Shown: in pieces, positions 21,739-31,081 of the stretch
Position numbering within the stretch: position 1 is the stretch's first letter
How the letters are laid out: each line of letters opens with the position of its first letter
Source: Fimbriimonadia bacterium
Lineage (GTDB): Bacteria; Armatimonadota; Fimbriimonadia; Fimbriimonadales; Fimbriimonadaceae
Direction of reading: 5' to 3'
Length of the DNA: 41,329 nt
NCBI GenBank assembly: GCA_030430755.1
Contig: JAUIKO010000008.1
Coordinates: 1 to 41,329, forward strand
The notes under the pieces: model-generated
Told to the model about the DNA's origin: nothing
The model's input: the letters and a program-made list of their open reading frames with translations, nothing else
The model's database searches: none
Made by a program: the position numbers and the translations under genes

Positions 21739-23242
21739 GAGATTATTAATTGCTAACAGAGGAGAAATTGCTGTACGAATTATGCGTGCTGCAAGAAACT
21801 TAGGTGTTCAGTCTGTAGCAGTTTATAGTGATGCAGATAAAAATAGTATGCATGTTCATCTTGCAGATGATGCTGTATATATTGGAGAATCTGAACCAGT
21901 TCATAGTTATATCAATGAACAAAAAATTATTGAAGCTGCATTAAAGTCAGGTGCTGATAGCATCCATCCTGGATACGGTTTTTTATCAGAAAAAAGTTCT
22001 TTTGTAGAAGAATGTAGTCGTGCTGGTATTAATTTTGTTGGTCCAACTAAGCATGCAATGGACTCTTTGGGTTCAAAGATTTATGCTAAGCAAACAGCAC
22101 AGAAACTTCATATACCTTTAACGCCTGGTTACTTTGAAAGAAATGCTAGCCCAAATGATCTGTTAGAGGCAGCAAGAAAAATAGGTTTTCCGGTTATGCT
22201 CAAAGCTTCTGCGGGTGGTGGAGGTCGAGGAATGAGGCCAGTATGGGAAGAGTCTGATTTTCTGAAACTTCTAGAACTTGCATCGACTGAAGCAGAGAAG
22301 GCTTTTGGTGATGGAGCTATGATGGTGGAAAAGTATGTTCCTAAATCAAGGCATATAGAGATACAGATCTTAGCAGATAAATATGGGAATGTTCATGCTT
22401 TACATGAGCGTGAATGTAGCTTGCAGAGAAAACATCAAAAAATACTAGAGGAAACTCCTTCCCCATATATTCTCGATAACTTCCATCTGAATTTAAGAGA
22501 AAAACTTGAAGAGTGTTCGATAAAGTTAATGAAAGATGTCGGCTATCAGAATGCTGGAACTGTTGAATTTATGGTAGATGATGCAACAGGAGAATTTTAT
22601 TTTTTAGAAGTAAATACTAGGTTACAAGTGGAACATCCTGTGACAGAGGAGTTAACAGGAATAGATTTAGTTCAACATCAACTTCTTGTGGCATCTAATG
22701 AAGAGATAAAAGATTTGAAGTTTTCTCCAAGAAATCATATTATTGAAGCTAGAATTACTGCAGAAGATCCAGCAAAAGGATTTATGCCTTCTATTGGAAA
22801 AATATTAGGATGGGCTTTACCCGAGGGGCCTGGAGTGAGAGTGGATACAGGTTTCTCTGCAGGTCAGGAAATATCTCAATTTTATGACAGTATGATTGCA
22901 AAACTGATTGTAACCGGTAGTTGTAGAATGCAAGCTATTGAAAAATTAAAAATAGCTTTAAAAGATTTTCATGTCTTGGGAGTAAATACTAATATATCGT
23001 ATTTGTTAGATCTTTTATCAGATCCAAGAGTGATTTCGGGTCAATTTGACACAAACTATATTGAAAGAGAAAGGCCGGACTGGGAAGAAAAGCTCTATAT
23101 CCCAGAGGGATTATCTGCGTTGTACCATAAGGTGCGATTATCAGACGAGCCTAGAGTTGGTTCAGATACGGATCAGGTGAGTCTTTCCGGAACGGCTTGG
23201 AGTCAATCTGATAGTTGGCGGAACACCCATGAAGATAAGTAG
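21731..23242 (+). CDS. Biotin carboxylase subunit (acyl-CoA carboxylase), lacking a BCCP domain
   Basis: The enzyme carboxylates biotin with ATP and bicarbonate. The 503-residue protein has the full biotin carboxylase core: LLIANRGEIAVRIMRAARNL, HPGYGFLSE, the Gly-rich ATP-grasp loop SAGGGGRGMR, RHIEIQ, HERECSLQRKHQKI, and FLEVNTRLQVEHPVTE with the catalytic Arg. About 50 residues follow the usual AccC end (PEGLSALYHKVRL..., Ser/Thr-rich), and there is no MKM biotin-attachment motif. MCC-alpha proteins are normally about 650 residues and carry BCCP; AccC is about 450. So this is either AccC or a split MCC-type subunit. Overlap with the LiuC-like hydratase favours the latter. Biotinyl and carboxyltransferase partners are not in the window. 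Confidence 0.92.
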   Translation: MIKRLLIANRGEIAVRIMRAARNLGVQSVAVYSDADKNSMHVHLADDAVYIGESEPVHSYINEQKIIEAALKSGADSIHPGYGFLSEKSSFVEECSRAGINFVGPTKHAMDSLGSKIYAKQTAQKLHIPLTPGYFERNASPNDLLEAARKIGFPVMLKASAGGGGRGMRPVWEESDFLKLLELASTEAEKAFGDGAMMVEKYVPKSRHIEIQILADKYGNVHALHERECSLQRKHQKILEETPSPYILDNFHLNLREKLEECSIKLMKDVGYQNAGTVEFMVDDATGEFYFLEVNTRLQVEHPVTEELTGIDLVQHQLLVASNEEIKDLKFSPRNHIIEARITAEDPAKGFMPSIGKILGWALPEGPGVRVDTGFSAGQEISQFYDSMIAKLIVTGSCRMQAIEKLKIALKDFHVLGVNTNISYLLDLLSDPRVISGQFDTNYIERERPDWEEKLYIPEGLSALYHKVRLSDEPRVGSDTDQVSLSGTAWSQSDSWRNTHEDK

Positions 23243-23296
23243 GAATGATCGATAGTATTCGGATATTATTCTAAGTGTCTAAAAATATTCTTTTTT

Positions 23297-23310
23297 GAAT
23301 TTCGAAATTC
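23297..23310. terminator. Palindrome flanked by T- and A-runs
   Basis: gaatttcgaaattc is a perfect 14-bp palindrome with six T on its left and an A-rich run on its right, 54 bases after the biotin carboxylase stop. It could end transcription in either direction, although the stem is short and AT-rich. Confidence 0.35.
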
Positions 23311-23405
23311 ACTTAAAAAATATATATCAATAGATATTATTTTTATTAAACCCGGTAGATATGCCAGGGCCTGCAGTCATTGTATCAAAGTGATAAAATG
23401 AAAGT

Positions 23406-24530
23406 GTGGACGGTGGATTAGTGAGCGCAAATAGCAAAGATGATGATAAGATCATTGAATCTGGTCATGTGAATGCTTTTTTTTTGGTATCTGAGAGGTA
23501 TGAGCAAAATGCTAATCTTATTGAGCAAGCAATATCAAAATTAAATTTAGTAGATTCAAGTATTGAAAAGATCGTTATTTCTTCAGAAGATAGTCATCCT
23601 TTGAACTGGTTGGATGTGCTTCAGAATAGACCCCTTTTTCATGACAGGTCCGTTTTGATCATTCGTCATATATTAAAAACAGATATTCCACAAGAAGTGT
23701 TAAACAATCTAAAAAATCAGTTGAAGAATATTCCTGAATGGGGATACGTCTTTTTTATCTGTGAAAATGAGTATGGTGATAGTTTAGTTCAAAAAACACA
23801 TGAAGGTAGATTACAAAACTGGTTGAAATGGGCTAAATCATCCAGCTTGGAAATTTTAGGATGTATACAAAAGAAAAGTGGGAATTTATCAAATTCGATC
23901 ACTCACTTTTGTAAAGAGAATAATATTAAAATTGAACCTGGAGCAGTGAAATATTTAGCGGGTTTATATAAATCTAATCCAGATTTTGTATTTTCAGAAT
24001 TAGATAGAATGATTTTATCTTTAGATAGTGGGTCAAAAGATAAAGTGATTACGGAGACGTATGTAAAAGAAGATCTGATTCATTTAAATACGATTGATAT
24101 ATTTAAGTTTGTTGATGATGTAATGCAAGGAAATATTAAGGGAGTCATTGCTAAGATCCATTTATTAGACGACCCAGGTCTCCAAATTGATGCATGGATT
24201 CATACAAAATTTTTACCAGTTTTAACAAAACAGATTAAACTTGTATGGCAGGCTCTTACAGGCATTACAAAAGATGTTTCTAGATCGGACTTATCTAGGT
24301 TAAATGATCTATTTCCAGATAAACCACGACTTTATCAAGAAGCAAGTTGGATGCAAGATAAGATATATTATACAGCGAAAACATGGGATCATGAAAAGGT
24401 AATGCATGCCAATGATTTACTATCTAGATTCGATTCAAAAATAAAAGGGATAGAGGAGTCAGCATCCACAAAAGATGCTTTAGTAGATCTTATTCTTGGT
24501 GTTACTTCTTTAAATATTAAAAAACAATAA
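23406..24530 (+). CDS. holA: DNA polymerase III delta subunit
   Basis: HolA is the clamp-loader subunit that opens the beta clamp. The 374-residue protein has the HolA layout: an N-terminal Rossmann-like part (VNAFFLVSERYEQNANLIEQ, LQNRPLFHDRSVLIIRH), a middle lid with LAGLYKSNPDFVFSELDRMI, and the helical collar part with TIDIFKFVDDVMQGNIKGVI and LDDPGLQIDAWI. Sequence conservation of HolA is low, so the call rests on this order of landmarks and length (family about 330-350). The start could be GTG 23406 or, with a GGTGG site, GTG 23421. It is followed by ftsK 136 bp on. Confidence 0.78.
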   Translation: MDGGLVSANSKDDDKIIESGHVNAFFLVSERYEQNANLIEQAISKLNLVDSSIEKIVISSEDSHPLNWLDVLQNRPLFHDRSVLIIRHILKTDIPQEVLNNLKNQLKNIPEWGYVFFICENEYGDSLVQKTHEGRLQNWLKWAKSSSLEILGCIQKKSGNLSNSITHFCKENNIKIEPGAVKYLAGLYKSNPDFVFSELDRMILSLDSGSKDKVITETYVKEDLIHLNTIDIFKFVDDVMQGNIKGVIAKIHLLDDPGLQIDAWIHTKFLPVLTKQIKLVWQALTGITKDVSRSDLSRLNDLFPDKPRLYQEASWMQDKIYYTAKTWDHEKVMHANDLLSRFDSKIKGIEESASTKDALVDLILGVTSLNIKKQ

Positions 24531-24671
24531 GGATTATTTACCGCAATGGGGTAATGTTTCTGAATTTGCAATAAAATGAAAGCATATGATAAAAGATTAT
24601 ATTCGCTTTTAAAACTGGTATTATTATGTACAGTCTGAATAAGTAGAATTTGATTGTTTGTATAGGTGAAA

Positions 24672-26900
24672 ATGAGTAAAAAAAGTCATAAAAAACAACT
24701 AGGAAAGAGTTCAAAAAATAGTGTGGATATTGTAGGAGTGTTGTTGCTTTCTTCTTCTTTTCTTATCCTAATAAGTTTGTTTTTAGGCAACACCGGCATT
24801 ATTGGTCGAACGATTAAATGGATGTTAGAAATCTTATTTGGGCAGGCTGTGTGGTTAGCTCCATTACTTTTAATGTTTTATAGTTATATCCTACTTACTC
24901 GAAAAAAAGCGACAGGTGGCCATAAAATGGGGTATGGGCTTATTCTGATATTCGCTTCTATTGTTGCATTTTTAGCACAATCAGATAATGCTGATTATTT
25001 CAACCCTCAATATCTTCCAAAAATGGGAGGTTATACTGGAGCAATCGTATTCTGGACTTTCTCTCACTTGCTTGGCGTTGCTGCGCCTTTAGGATTTATA
25101 ACTTTATCTGTAATCGGTACCGTTTTATGTTTAGATGAACCTTTGTATTATAAATGGCTTGCTTTAAAAGATAAAATAAGTGCCTATCCAATAAAATCTC
25201 CAAATCTGTTTCATAAAGCGAATGATACAGGTCCATTAACTAAAGAAGAAAAAGTAGATAGATTAATGGCTTCTCAGGTAGAAATACCTAAGCCTAAAGA
25301 GTCTTTCTTTAACAGAAAAAGTCCAAAGACTTCTGAACTTAATACTCCTGTTTTAATATCAGATACTCCTATCCCGAAAGAAGGGTACACGTTGCCTCCT
25401 TTAACAATGTTAAGTGAACCCAAAAATAGATACGTACGTACAAAAGATGAAGTAGAAAGAAATATTAATATTCTCGAAGGTACTTTAGAGCAGTTTAAAA
25501 TAGATGCGAATGTTGTTGAAATTGCAAATGGGCCTACCATTACAAGATATGAAATTCAATTAGGGCCAGGAATTAGAGTATCTAGAATTTCAGCTCTTGC
25601 AGATAATATAGCAATGAGTATGGCTGCTTCTCACGTACGTGTAGAAGCGCCGATACCTGGAAAAAGTGCAATTGGTGTTGAAGTTCCAAATGATCATCCT
25701 TCTCCTGTATGTTTAAGAGAACTTTGTGAAAGCGAAGAATTTGTAAACTCCTCGGCAAGATTAAAATTTTCTCTAGGTCAGGATGTAAGTGGAATAAATC
25801 AGTACGGTGATTTGGCAAAAATGCCCCATTTACTGATAGGTGGAGCTACAAATAGTGGGAAGTCGATTGGACTTGCAAGTATTATTACCTCATTGTTATT
25901 AAGGAATACACCGAAAGATTTAAAGTTTGTCATGATAGATCCCAAACGTGTGGAATTATCTCTGTTTGATGGTATTCCACACCTAATGCATCCTGTTGTA
26001 AAAGATGTAAAAGAAGCTCCGGGTGTTCTTCGTGCTGTCTGGAGAGAGATGGATATGCGATATGAAAAACTTTCAGAGGCAGGGGTAAGAAATATCGATA
26101 GTTGGAATGCTAAGGCAAGCTTTCAAGACAAAATGTCGTATATAGTTGTGGTTATTGATGAGCTTGCGGATTTAATGATGCAAGCTGCCGCTGAGGTAGA
26201 ATCATCGATTTGCCGTTTGGCTCAATTAGCAAGAGCTACAGGAATTCATTTGGTTATTGCTACTCAAAGACCATCCGTAGATGTTATTACAGGAACAATT
26301 AAAGCTAATATCGCTTCTAGAATGGCATTTTCAGTTTCTTCACAGATTGACTCTAGGACGATATTAGACCATGCTGGAGCAGAACGTTTAATTGGAAGAG
26401 GGGATATGCTCTTCTATCCGATTGGTGCAAGCAAAGCGATGAGAATTCAGGGATGTTATGTTTCGGAAGATGAAATTGAGAAAGTGTGCAAGCACTGGAA
26501 AGAACAAGAGCAACCGCAATATATATTGAATCCTATTCAAGTTGCTATTGAACTAAAAGAAGCAAGTATGTCAGCTCAAGATGATGATCCATTATGGGAA
26601 GAAACTGTGAAATGGGTTGTGGAAAAAGGTCAGGCTTCGACATCTATGATACAGCGGAGATTTTCTATTGGCTTCCAGAGAGCATCTAGATTACTAGATA
26701 CTATGGAAGAAAGAGGCATTGTGGGTCCTAGAGAGGGGTCAAAACCGCGTGATGTATTAAAAGATATTATGGATTTAGATATGATGTTTTCTAAAAAAGC
26801 TGGTTCAGTATTATTACCTAATCCAAACCCAAGATTGTCTTTCGAGAAAGATGGTCAAGAAGATATCAGAGAGCTTTCTGAATCGATGGAAAATGATTAG
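24672..26900 (+). CDS. ftsK: DNA translocase FtsK/SpoIIIE
   Basis: Septum-located ATPase that pumps chromosomal DNA and helps dimer resolution at division. The 742-residue protein has an N-terminal membrane part with four hydrophobic segments (within residues 20-165), a short Pro-rich linker (about 190-250), the alpha domain (EIANGPTITRYEIQLGPGIR), the motor with Walker A (GGATNSGKS), DPKRVELSLFDGIPHL and Walker B (VVVIDELADLM), ATQRPSVDVITG, and a C-terminal winged-helix gamma domain (MIQRRFSIGFQRASRLLDTM, EERGIVGPREGSKPR) that reads KOPS/SRS-type sites. Walker A has Asn-Ser in place of the common Thr/Ala-Gly pair, a normal variation. ATG 24672 is preferred over GTG 24666 from the AGGTG spacing. 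Confidence 0.97.
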   Translation: MSKKSHKKQLGKSSKNSVDIVGVLLLSSSFLILISLFLGNTGIIGRTIKWMLEILFGQAVWLAPLLLMFYSYILLTRKKATGGHKMGYGLILIFASIVAFLAQSDNADYFNPQYLPKMGGYTGAIVFWTFSHLLGVAAPLGFITLSVIGTVLCLDEPLYYKWLALKDKISAYPIKSPNLFHKANDTGPLTKEEKVDRLMASQVEIPKPKESFFNRKSPKTSELNTPVLISDTPIPKEGYTLPPLTMLSEPKNRYVRTKDEVERNINILEGTLEQFKIDANVVEIANGPTITRYEIQLGPGIRVSRISALADNIAMSMAASHVRVEAPIPGKSAIGVEVPNDHPSPVCLRELCESEEFVNSSARLKFSLGQDVSGINQYGDLAKMPHLLIGGATNSGKSIGLASIITSLLLRNTPKDLKFVMIDPKRVELSLFDGIPHLMHPVVKDVKEAPGVLRAVWREMDMRYEKLSEAGVRNIDSWNAKASFQDKMSYIVVVIDELADLMMQAAAEVESSICRLAQLARATGIHLVIATQRPSVDVITGTIKANIASRMAFSVSSQIDSRTILDHAGAERLIGRGDMLFYPIGASKAMRIQGCYVSEDEIEKVCKHWKEQEQPQYILNPIQVAIELKEASMSAQDDDPLWEETVKWVVEKGQASTSMIQRRFSIGFQRASRLLDTMEERGIVGPREGSKPRDVLKDIMDLDMMFSKKAGSVLLPNPNPRLSFEKDGQEDIRELSESMEND

Positions 26901-27137
26901 AGATTAAAAAATTTAGAGAATAAAATATATCGATGTATTTACATCCATCTCAAATCTCTCACCTTTCACTTTCAGTAACTTTCTTGATGGCAAGTAGAAC
27001 GAGTATCAAATACCGAGTATCTATTGATAAGAAAGTCGTTTTTCTACACAGCAATACTATAGAGTTTATGGTGAGTATTCTGATTAGAAAAAGAATAAAC
27101 CGCTAGGACAGTATTAGAAGATGTGAGTAGTGTATCC

Positions 27138-28061
27138 TTACTCTTTACTAATTAAGATAGAGATTTTTGTATATCGGTGATTGATTTCACTTATTCCATT
27201 TGGGGCTAAGAGAGGAATGATTTTAGTAACGCTACGATCTATTTTACTTAAATTTACTGGAGCTGTTTCGACAGCATATATACTTGTTAGATCAGCGCTT
27301 TTCCCAGTGATAGTCACTTGACTAGGTTTGATTTCGTATTTCTCTATCTTATGTCCAGCTGGAAGTGAACCTGCCCAGTTAACATTTATCGGAATTCTTT
27401 TATTAGCTGGTGCATAGGTAATAGCAGGGTGGATAAGTGTTACAGAAGGTTCAAGTCTTAGATGGCTAATTTTTCTATTATTGATATCTAAAGCTTCTAT
27501 TGGTGCAGGTGTGATTTCTGATCCATTAAGGGTGTTTAAATTGAGCACAGCACGTAATTTATGAATTTTTTCGATGTTTGATTTAGCTCCACTAATGTCT
27601 ACACTTTGTGGATTTAATGAAGCACCATCATAATAAAATTGTTTAGAGATAGTGCCTCTTTCTTCTAATTGGATTTTTTTATTAACTTTTAAAAGCTCTT
27701 CAACCGCTATGCTGTGGCTTTGATTTTTCAACCTTAGATGAACATCAGTTTTAATTCTACATCTAAAATGTACAGGATAGAAATGATCTCCGAGTTTTGA
27801 TTTAGATAGATCTACCCATGCTGTTAAAAATTCAGGTTGTAAGGCATCTAGACTATCCTCGCTTCCTTCAGCTATCACTGCTATCGATTTAGGTTTTTTT
27901 GTGACAACGCAAGTGTCTTTTAGATTCTTCATTTCTAAAGGAACTGCATATTCACGTCGCGAGATAGGATTAAGTCGGTCTTCGAGATGTAAAAAAAGCA
28001 TGATTGCCACAATTAATGCTATTGTGAAAAGAAATAGGTTTTCTCTTTTGCTTCCAGTCAT
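27138..28061 (-). CDS. cdaR: YbbR-domain protein CdaR, regulator of the diadenylate cyclase
   Basis: A 307-residue protein with a single N-terminal membrane helix (ENLFLFTIALIVAIMLFLHL) and an extracytoplasmic part made of YbbR repeats: RREYAVPLEMKNL at about 35-47 opens the first, and the later YAPANKRIPINVNWAGSLPA and GKSADLTSIYAVETAPVNLS segments are typical. In Firmicutes CdaR binds and controls CdaA. Here it begins one base after the cdaA stop, so coupling is tight. The usual third member glmM is not adjacent. Assignment combines the repeat pattern with the neighbour. Confidence 0.87.
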   Translation of the reverse strand: MTGSKRENLFLFTIALIVAIMLFLHLEDRLNPISRREYAVPLEMKNLKDTCVVTKKPKSIAVIAEGSEDSLDALQPEFLTAWVDLSKSKLGDHFYPVHFRCRIKTDVHLRLKNQSHSIAVEELLKVNKKIQLEERGTISKQFYYDGASLNPQSVDISGAKSNIEKIHKLRAVLNLNTLNGSEITPAPIEALDINNRKISHLRLEPSVTLIHPAITYAPANKRIPINVNWAGSLPAGHKIEKYEIKPSQVTITGKSADLTSIYAVETAPVNLSKIDRSVTKIIPLLAPNGISEINHRYTKISILISKE

Positions 28062-28062
28062 G

Positions 28063-28908
28063 TTATCTCTTTATCTTTATTCGTGGTGTGAACTTCTTTG
28101 CGTTGGAATTATTTACAATCAAAAAATTACTGATAAGTAACTCTTTTAAATGGTCCTTGTTTTTTATTTTAACATGTTTTCCTGACTCAAACCAAGATAT
28201 AGTTCCTCTTTCTTCACTAACAACAATTGCAACAGAGTCGCTCTGTTCTGATATACCCAACGCGGCTCGATGTCTAGTATGGAAAGTTTTCGCTAACTGA
28301 GTGGTTTCACTTAAAGGTAATGTACATTCAGCTGCTACTATTTTATTTCCATCGATAATTGTAGCTCCATCGTGTAGAGGATTTCCATGATAGAATATTG
28401 CGAGCAATAGTTCTTTTGAAACAGCTGCATTGAGTGTTGTTCCACTTGGTGTAAGGTATTCCAAAGGATTGTTTTTTACAAGGACTACGAGTGCACCCGT
28501 TTTTGTTGAAGACATTTCTTGAAATGCCTCAGATATTTGATCTATTGTGTGTTCTGTTGTTGAGTATTTTTTTTGTAAAAATTTCTGTGGCCATGCACCC
28601 AGTTTATAGAGCTCTTCTAGAGTCGTTCTCACTTCTGGTAATAGAAGAATTACAATAGCAAATGGAGCGAGTATTGTTGCTTTATCTAAAACCCAGTGCA
28701 AGGTGTAGAGCTCAAGTTTATCACTTGCAAATAGAGCACATACAAAAATAAGTATGCCTCCCAATATTCTCCAAGCTCTAGTTCCATGAACTAATTTAAG
28801 TAGTCTAAAGATAATGTAAGTAACAAGTAAAATATCTAAAACTTGTTTAGGATAAAAATTTATTGATTTTGGTAGTATATCTTGCAGATAGAGTACAAAG
28901 TTCCTCAT
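28063..28908 (-). CDS. cdaA: Diadenylate cyclase CdaA (DisA_N domain)
   Basis: Makes cyclic di-AMP from two ATP at the membrane; the second messenger governs potassium, osmolyte and wall homeostasis. The 281-residue protein has three N-terminal membrane helices (about residues 24-38, 46-62 and 75-91) and a DAC domain with the catalytic motifs HDGATII (Asp180-Gly-Ala) and TRHRAALG (Arg212-His-Arg), plus the SEERGTIS strand. TGALVVLVKNNPL and LLAIFYHGNPLHDGA are clear family segments. All catalytic residues appear intact. Co-transcribed with cdaR. No ydaO-like riboswitch or c-di-AMP phosphodiesterase is seen in the window. Confidence 0.96.
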   Translation of the reverse strand: MRNFVLYLQDILPKSINFYPKQVLDILLVTYIIFRLLKLVHGTRAWRILGGILIFVCALFASDKLELYTLHWVLDKATILAPFAIVILLLPEVRTTLEELYKLGAWPQKFLQKKYSTTEHTIDQISEAFQEMSSTKTGALVVLVKNNPLEYLTPSGTTLNAAVSKELLLAIFYHGNPLHDGATIIDGNKIVAAECTLPLSETTQLAKTFHTRHRAALGISEQSDSVAIVVSEERGTISWFESGKHVKIKNKDHLKELLISNFLIVNNSNAKKFTPRIKIKR

Positions 28909-29008
28909 TACCTAAAGCTTACTTCAATAAAAATATGAATTGATTTGCAGAGTAGTATTTTAAGTACATATATATTACAAGGCAAATCAATATTTATCTA
29001 TTTATATG

Positions 29009-29542
29009 TTAATAAAACGATGGAGTAAATCTTTTATAGATTCTCTTTAATTTAGAATCGCACTGGTTTAGAATTTTTTTTACAATGTTTTTTCCAATAT
29101 TTAATTTAGAGCTCACTTCTTCTATATTGTGAGATTCTAATTTAATAAGATAAAAAACTTCCTTGGTTATAGGATCTAAACAGTTTAAAAAAAGTGTAAG
29201 TTTTTCTTCAAGTTCTTTTTGAAATATATGATGGTATGGACATTGTGTTGTATCAGTAATCGATTCTTCTAGAAACTGATTTTGTGATAATGAAATATTA
29301 TTTGCAGTGGTCCTTTTATGTTTTCTAATCAGATCAATTGTTTTATTTTTAGTAATAACTTTTAATTTGGAAAGGATGTATTTGTAATTATTTTGTTTCT
29401 TTTTACTGTCGAGAAAGAAACTGATAAATGTTTCTTGGACAATATCATCCGCATCGGCATTATTATGGCATAGCATGTATGCGAGTCTGTAAATACTTTT
29501 TCTAAATTGTGTGTGTATAGTTTCAAAATGTTTGTCTTGCAT
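29009..29542 (-). CDS. ECF-type RNA polymerase sigma factor
   Basis: A 177-residue sigma-70 family protein with only regions 2 and 4. Region 2 has YRLAYMLCHNNADADDIVQE-TF, where DADDIVQETF is the core-binding signature; region 4 is a helix-turn-helix around FYLIKLESHNIEEVSSKLNI-G with KRIYKRF at the end. ATG 29542 is chosen for its AGAGG site five bases upstream; an in-frame ATG lies seven codons earlier. No anti-sigma gene is adjacent. It faces away from the pseudo-trypsin gene, sharing a 240-bp AT-rich intergenic region, so that gene is a possible target. Region 4 is divergent, so its promoter cannot be predicted. Confidence 0.85.
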   Translation of the reverse strand: MQDKHFETIHTQFRKSIYRLAYMLCHNNADADDIVQETFISFFLDSKKKQNNYKYILSKLKVITKNKTIDLIRKHKRTTANNISLSQNQFLEESITDTTQCPYHHIFQKELEEKLTLFLNCLDPITKEVFYLIKLESHNIEEVSSKLNIGKNIVKKILNQCDSKLKRIYKRFTPSFY

Positions 29543-29784
29543 GGAACCTCTTGAAATGTGCATGTATTCATTGAAAACATGAATGAATCATGCTGTGTGT
29601 ATATGATTATGACTATAGTTTTTACAGTGAGTATGCATGGTTTATGAAAATGAATACTATTACCCAAGTATAAATACTTGCATTCCAGGTGTTTTGCATT
29701 ATTAAATCATAGAAACGGTTGTTTATTATAAAAAAGAGAGAAAAAAAATACTATATATAATACATAATCATAGAAATAAGTGAA

Positions 29785-30828
29785 ATGAGCAAAAATATGA
29801 GGAATTTATATACACAAGAAAGCATGAAATGCATTTTTTTAAAACAAGCACGAGTATTTGTTTCTGTTTTGATAACTTTTCTAAGTGTTTATTTAGTGAA
29901 TGCTAGTGAGATATTTCAAAAGAGTAGACCTCAGATTGAATTAAAGGAAATAAATTATAATTATTCTTCCATTCGACCAAAATCTGCTTTTATTACTATA
30001 AATCAGCTTGAGCTTAGTAAGTCCGTTATTTTAATGTCAGCAACGAGTCTCTTACCATATTATGATTTTTGTGAAATGAAAAAAAGAACATGTGATTTGT
30101 TTATTATGATAAATGATAAGAAATATCGTGTTCAAAATATTATAAAACATTGGGGTTTTTCTACACGCGTTAAAGTACCTGGGCACGATTTTGCTTTAGT
30201 AATATTAGAGGATCTTATTCCAGAAATAGAGCCTTTATCTATTGATACAAGTGTTAATAATGTTTTAAACCATCCAATAGACTCTATGAACAGCTGGGAG
30301 AGCCTGGTGTATATATTTTTACCTGATCAAAATAATCATGAGTACAGCTTTGAAGATGACGAAGTAGTATATGATTTAGATTATCATTGGAATAGTCCAG
30401 AAAAGGAATCAATAAAGGTTACCTACCAAGATGAAACAGTATCTAAAGGTGTTATTGGATCAGAGAAAAATATTTTTGATGAAATTGGATCTCGTATAGC
30501 TAAATTGTTTTTTTCGGAAAAGAGAGTTTGCTGCTCTGAAAAGGTTTTATTAAAAGGTTCACCAGTTTGGGCGGAGAATTTTAATAATAATAGAATTTTT
30601 CTTATTGGCCTTGTCAATCCAGATGAAAGTACAAAGGTTAAAGAGAAGGATGTAATCGATGTTCAATATATATATACAATGCAGATGATTGATTGGATTT
30701 ATGAAAAAATTTACCCGTATGTATTGGATTCTAATCGTTATCGTACAGTAGGAAAAGAGCAGAATGTTATCTCACCTAGAGAATTATTTCCACGAATTAT
30801 AGTGCATGCTATGAATTACAGTATTTAG
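29785..30828 (+). CDS. Exported trypsin-fold protein with lost catalytic residues (pseudoprotease)
   Basis: Encodes 347 residues; an internal ATG at residue 14 would start a cleaner signal peptide (MKCIFLKQARVFVSVLITFL...NA). The rest follows S1 (chymotrypsin) peptidase landmarks: SAFITINQ, then VILMSATSLL where VLTAAHCL is expected (His to Thr87), GHDFALVIL for the NDIALLKL Asp site (Asp135 kept), LLKGSPVWA where GDSGGPL is expected (Ser to Lys), then IFLIGLVN and YIYTMQMIDWI matching the closing VYTxVxxYxDWI helix. Cysteine pairs (C96/C103, C249/C250) remain. Two of three catalytic residues are therefore absent and proteolysis is unlikely. A binding or scaffold role outside the cytoplasm is inferred. 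The alignment is by eye. Confidence 0.6.
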   Translation: MSKNMRNLYTQESMKCIFLKQARVFVSVLITFLSVYLVNASEIFQKSRPQIELKEINYNYSSIRPKSAFITINQLELSKSVILMSATSLLPYYDFCEMKKRTCDLFIMINDKKYRVQNIIKHWGFSTRVKVPGHDFALVILEDLIPEIEPLSIDTSVNNVLNHPIDSMNSWESLVYIFLPDQNNHEYSFEDDEVVYDLDYHWNSPEKESIKVTYQDETVSKGVIGSEKNIFDEIGSRIAKLFFSEKRVCCSEKVLLKGSPVWAENFNNNRIFLIGLVNPDESTKVKEKDVIDVQYIYTMQMIDWIYEKIYPYVLDSNRYRTVGKEQNVISPRELFPRIIVHAMNYSI

Positions 30829-30935
30829 TAAGGTCAAAATATTCTAACTATATATAATAAAAACATTGTAGTTTATATTGTAATTCCGATAACTGGATGT
30901 TCAATATATCATAACTCTAATTACTAGATTACAAG

Positions 30936-30980
30936 TATTACATTTGCAAATATTACATTTACAAATAATACGTTTACAAA
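30936..30980 (+). repeat. Three 15-bp tandem repeats
   Basis: Units tattacatttgcaaa, tattacatttacaaa and taatacgtttacaaa follow one another without gaps, 100 bases after the pseudo-trypsin gene. Could be binding sites or simple slippage. Confidence 0.7.
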
Positions 30981-30995
30981 TAAATACTTGTATAA

Positions 30996-31075
30996 AAATC
31001 AATAATTGTTTGATCTGAAGCATGTTCCTATTTGAATAGGTGTTCACTTTTTTTAGAACTTTCAATTATTGATTT
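30996..31075. terminator. Nested inverted repeats between convergent genes
   Basis: A 13-bp perfect inverted repeat (30996-31008 with 31063-31075) encloses a smaller hairpin cctatt-tg-aatagg (31027-31040) followed by a run of seven T (31048-31054). It lies between the pseudo-trypsin gene and the convergent etfA end, as expected for a two-way terminator. Confidence 0.5.
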
Positions 31076-31081
31076 CTGTAA

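Noticed and set aside
29785-30828. Active secreted trypsin-like protease
   Set aside because: The His and Ser positions are Thr and Lys, and no GDSGG motif exists.
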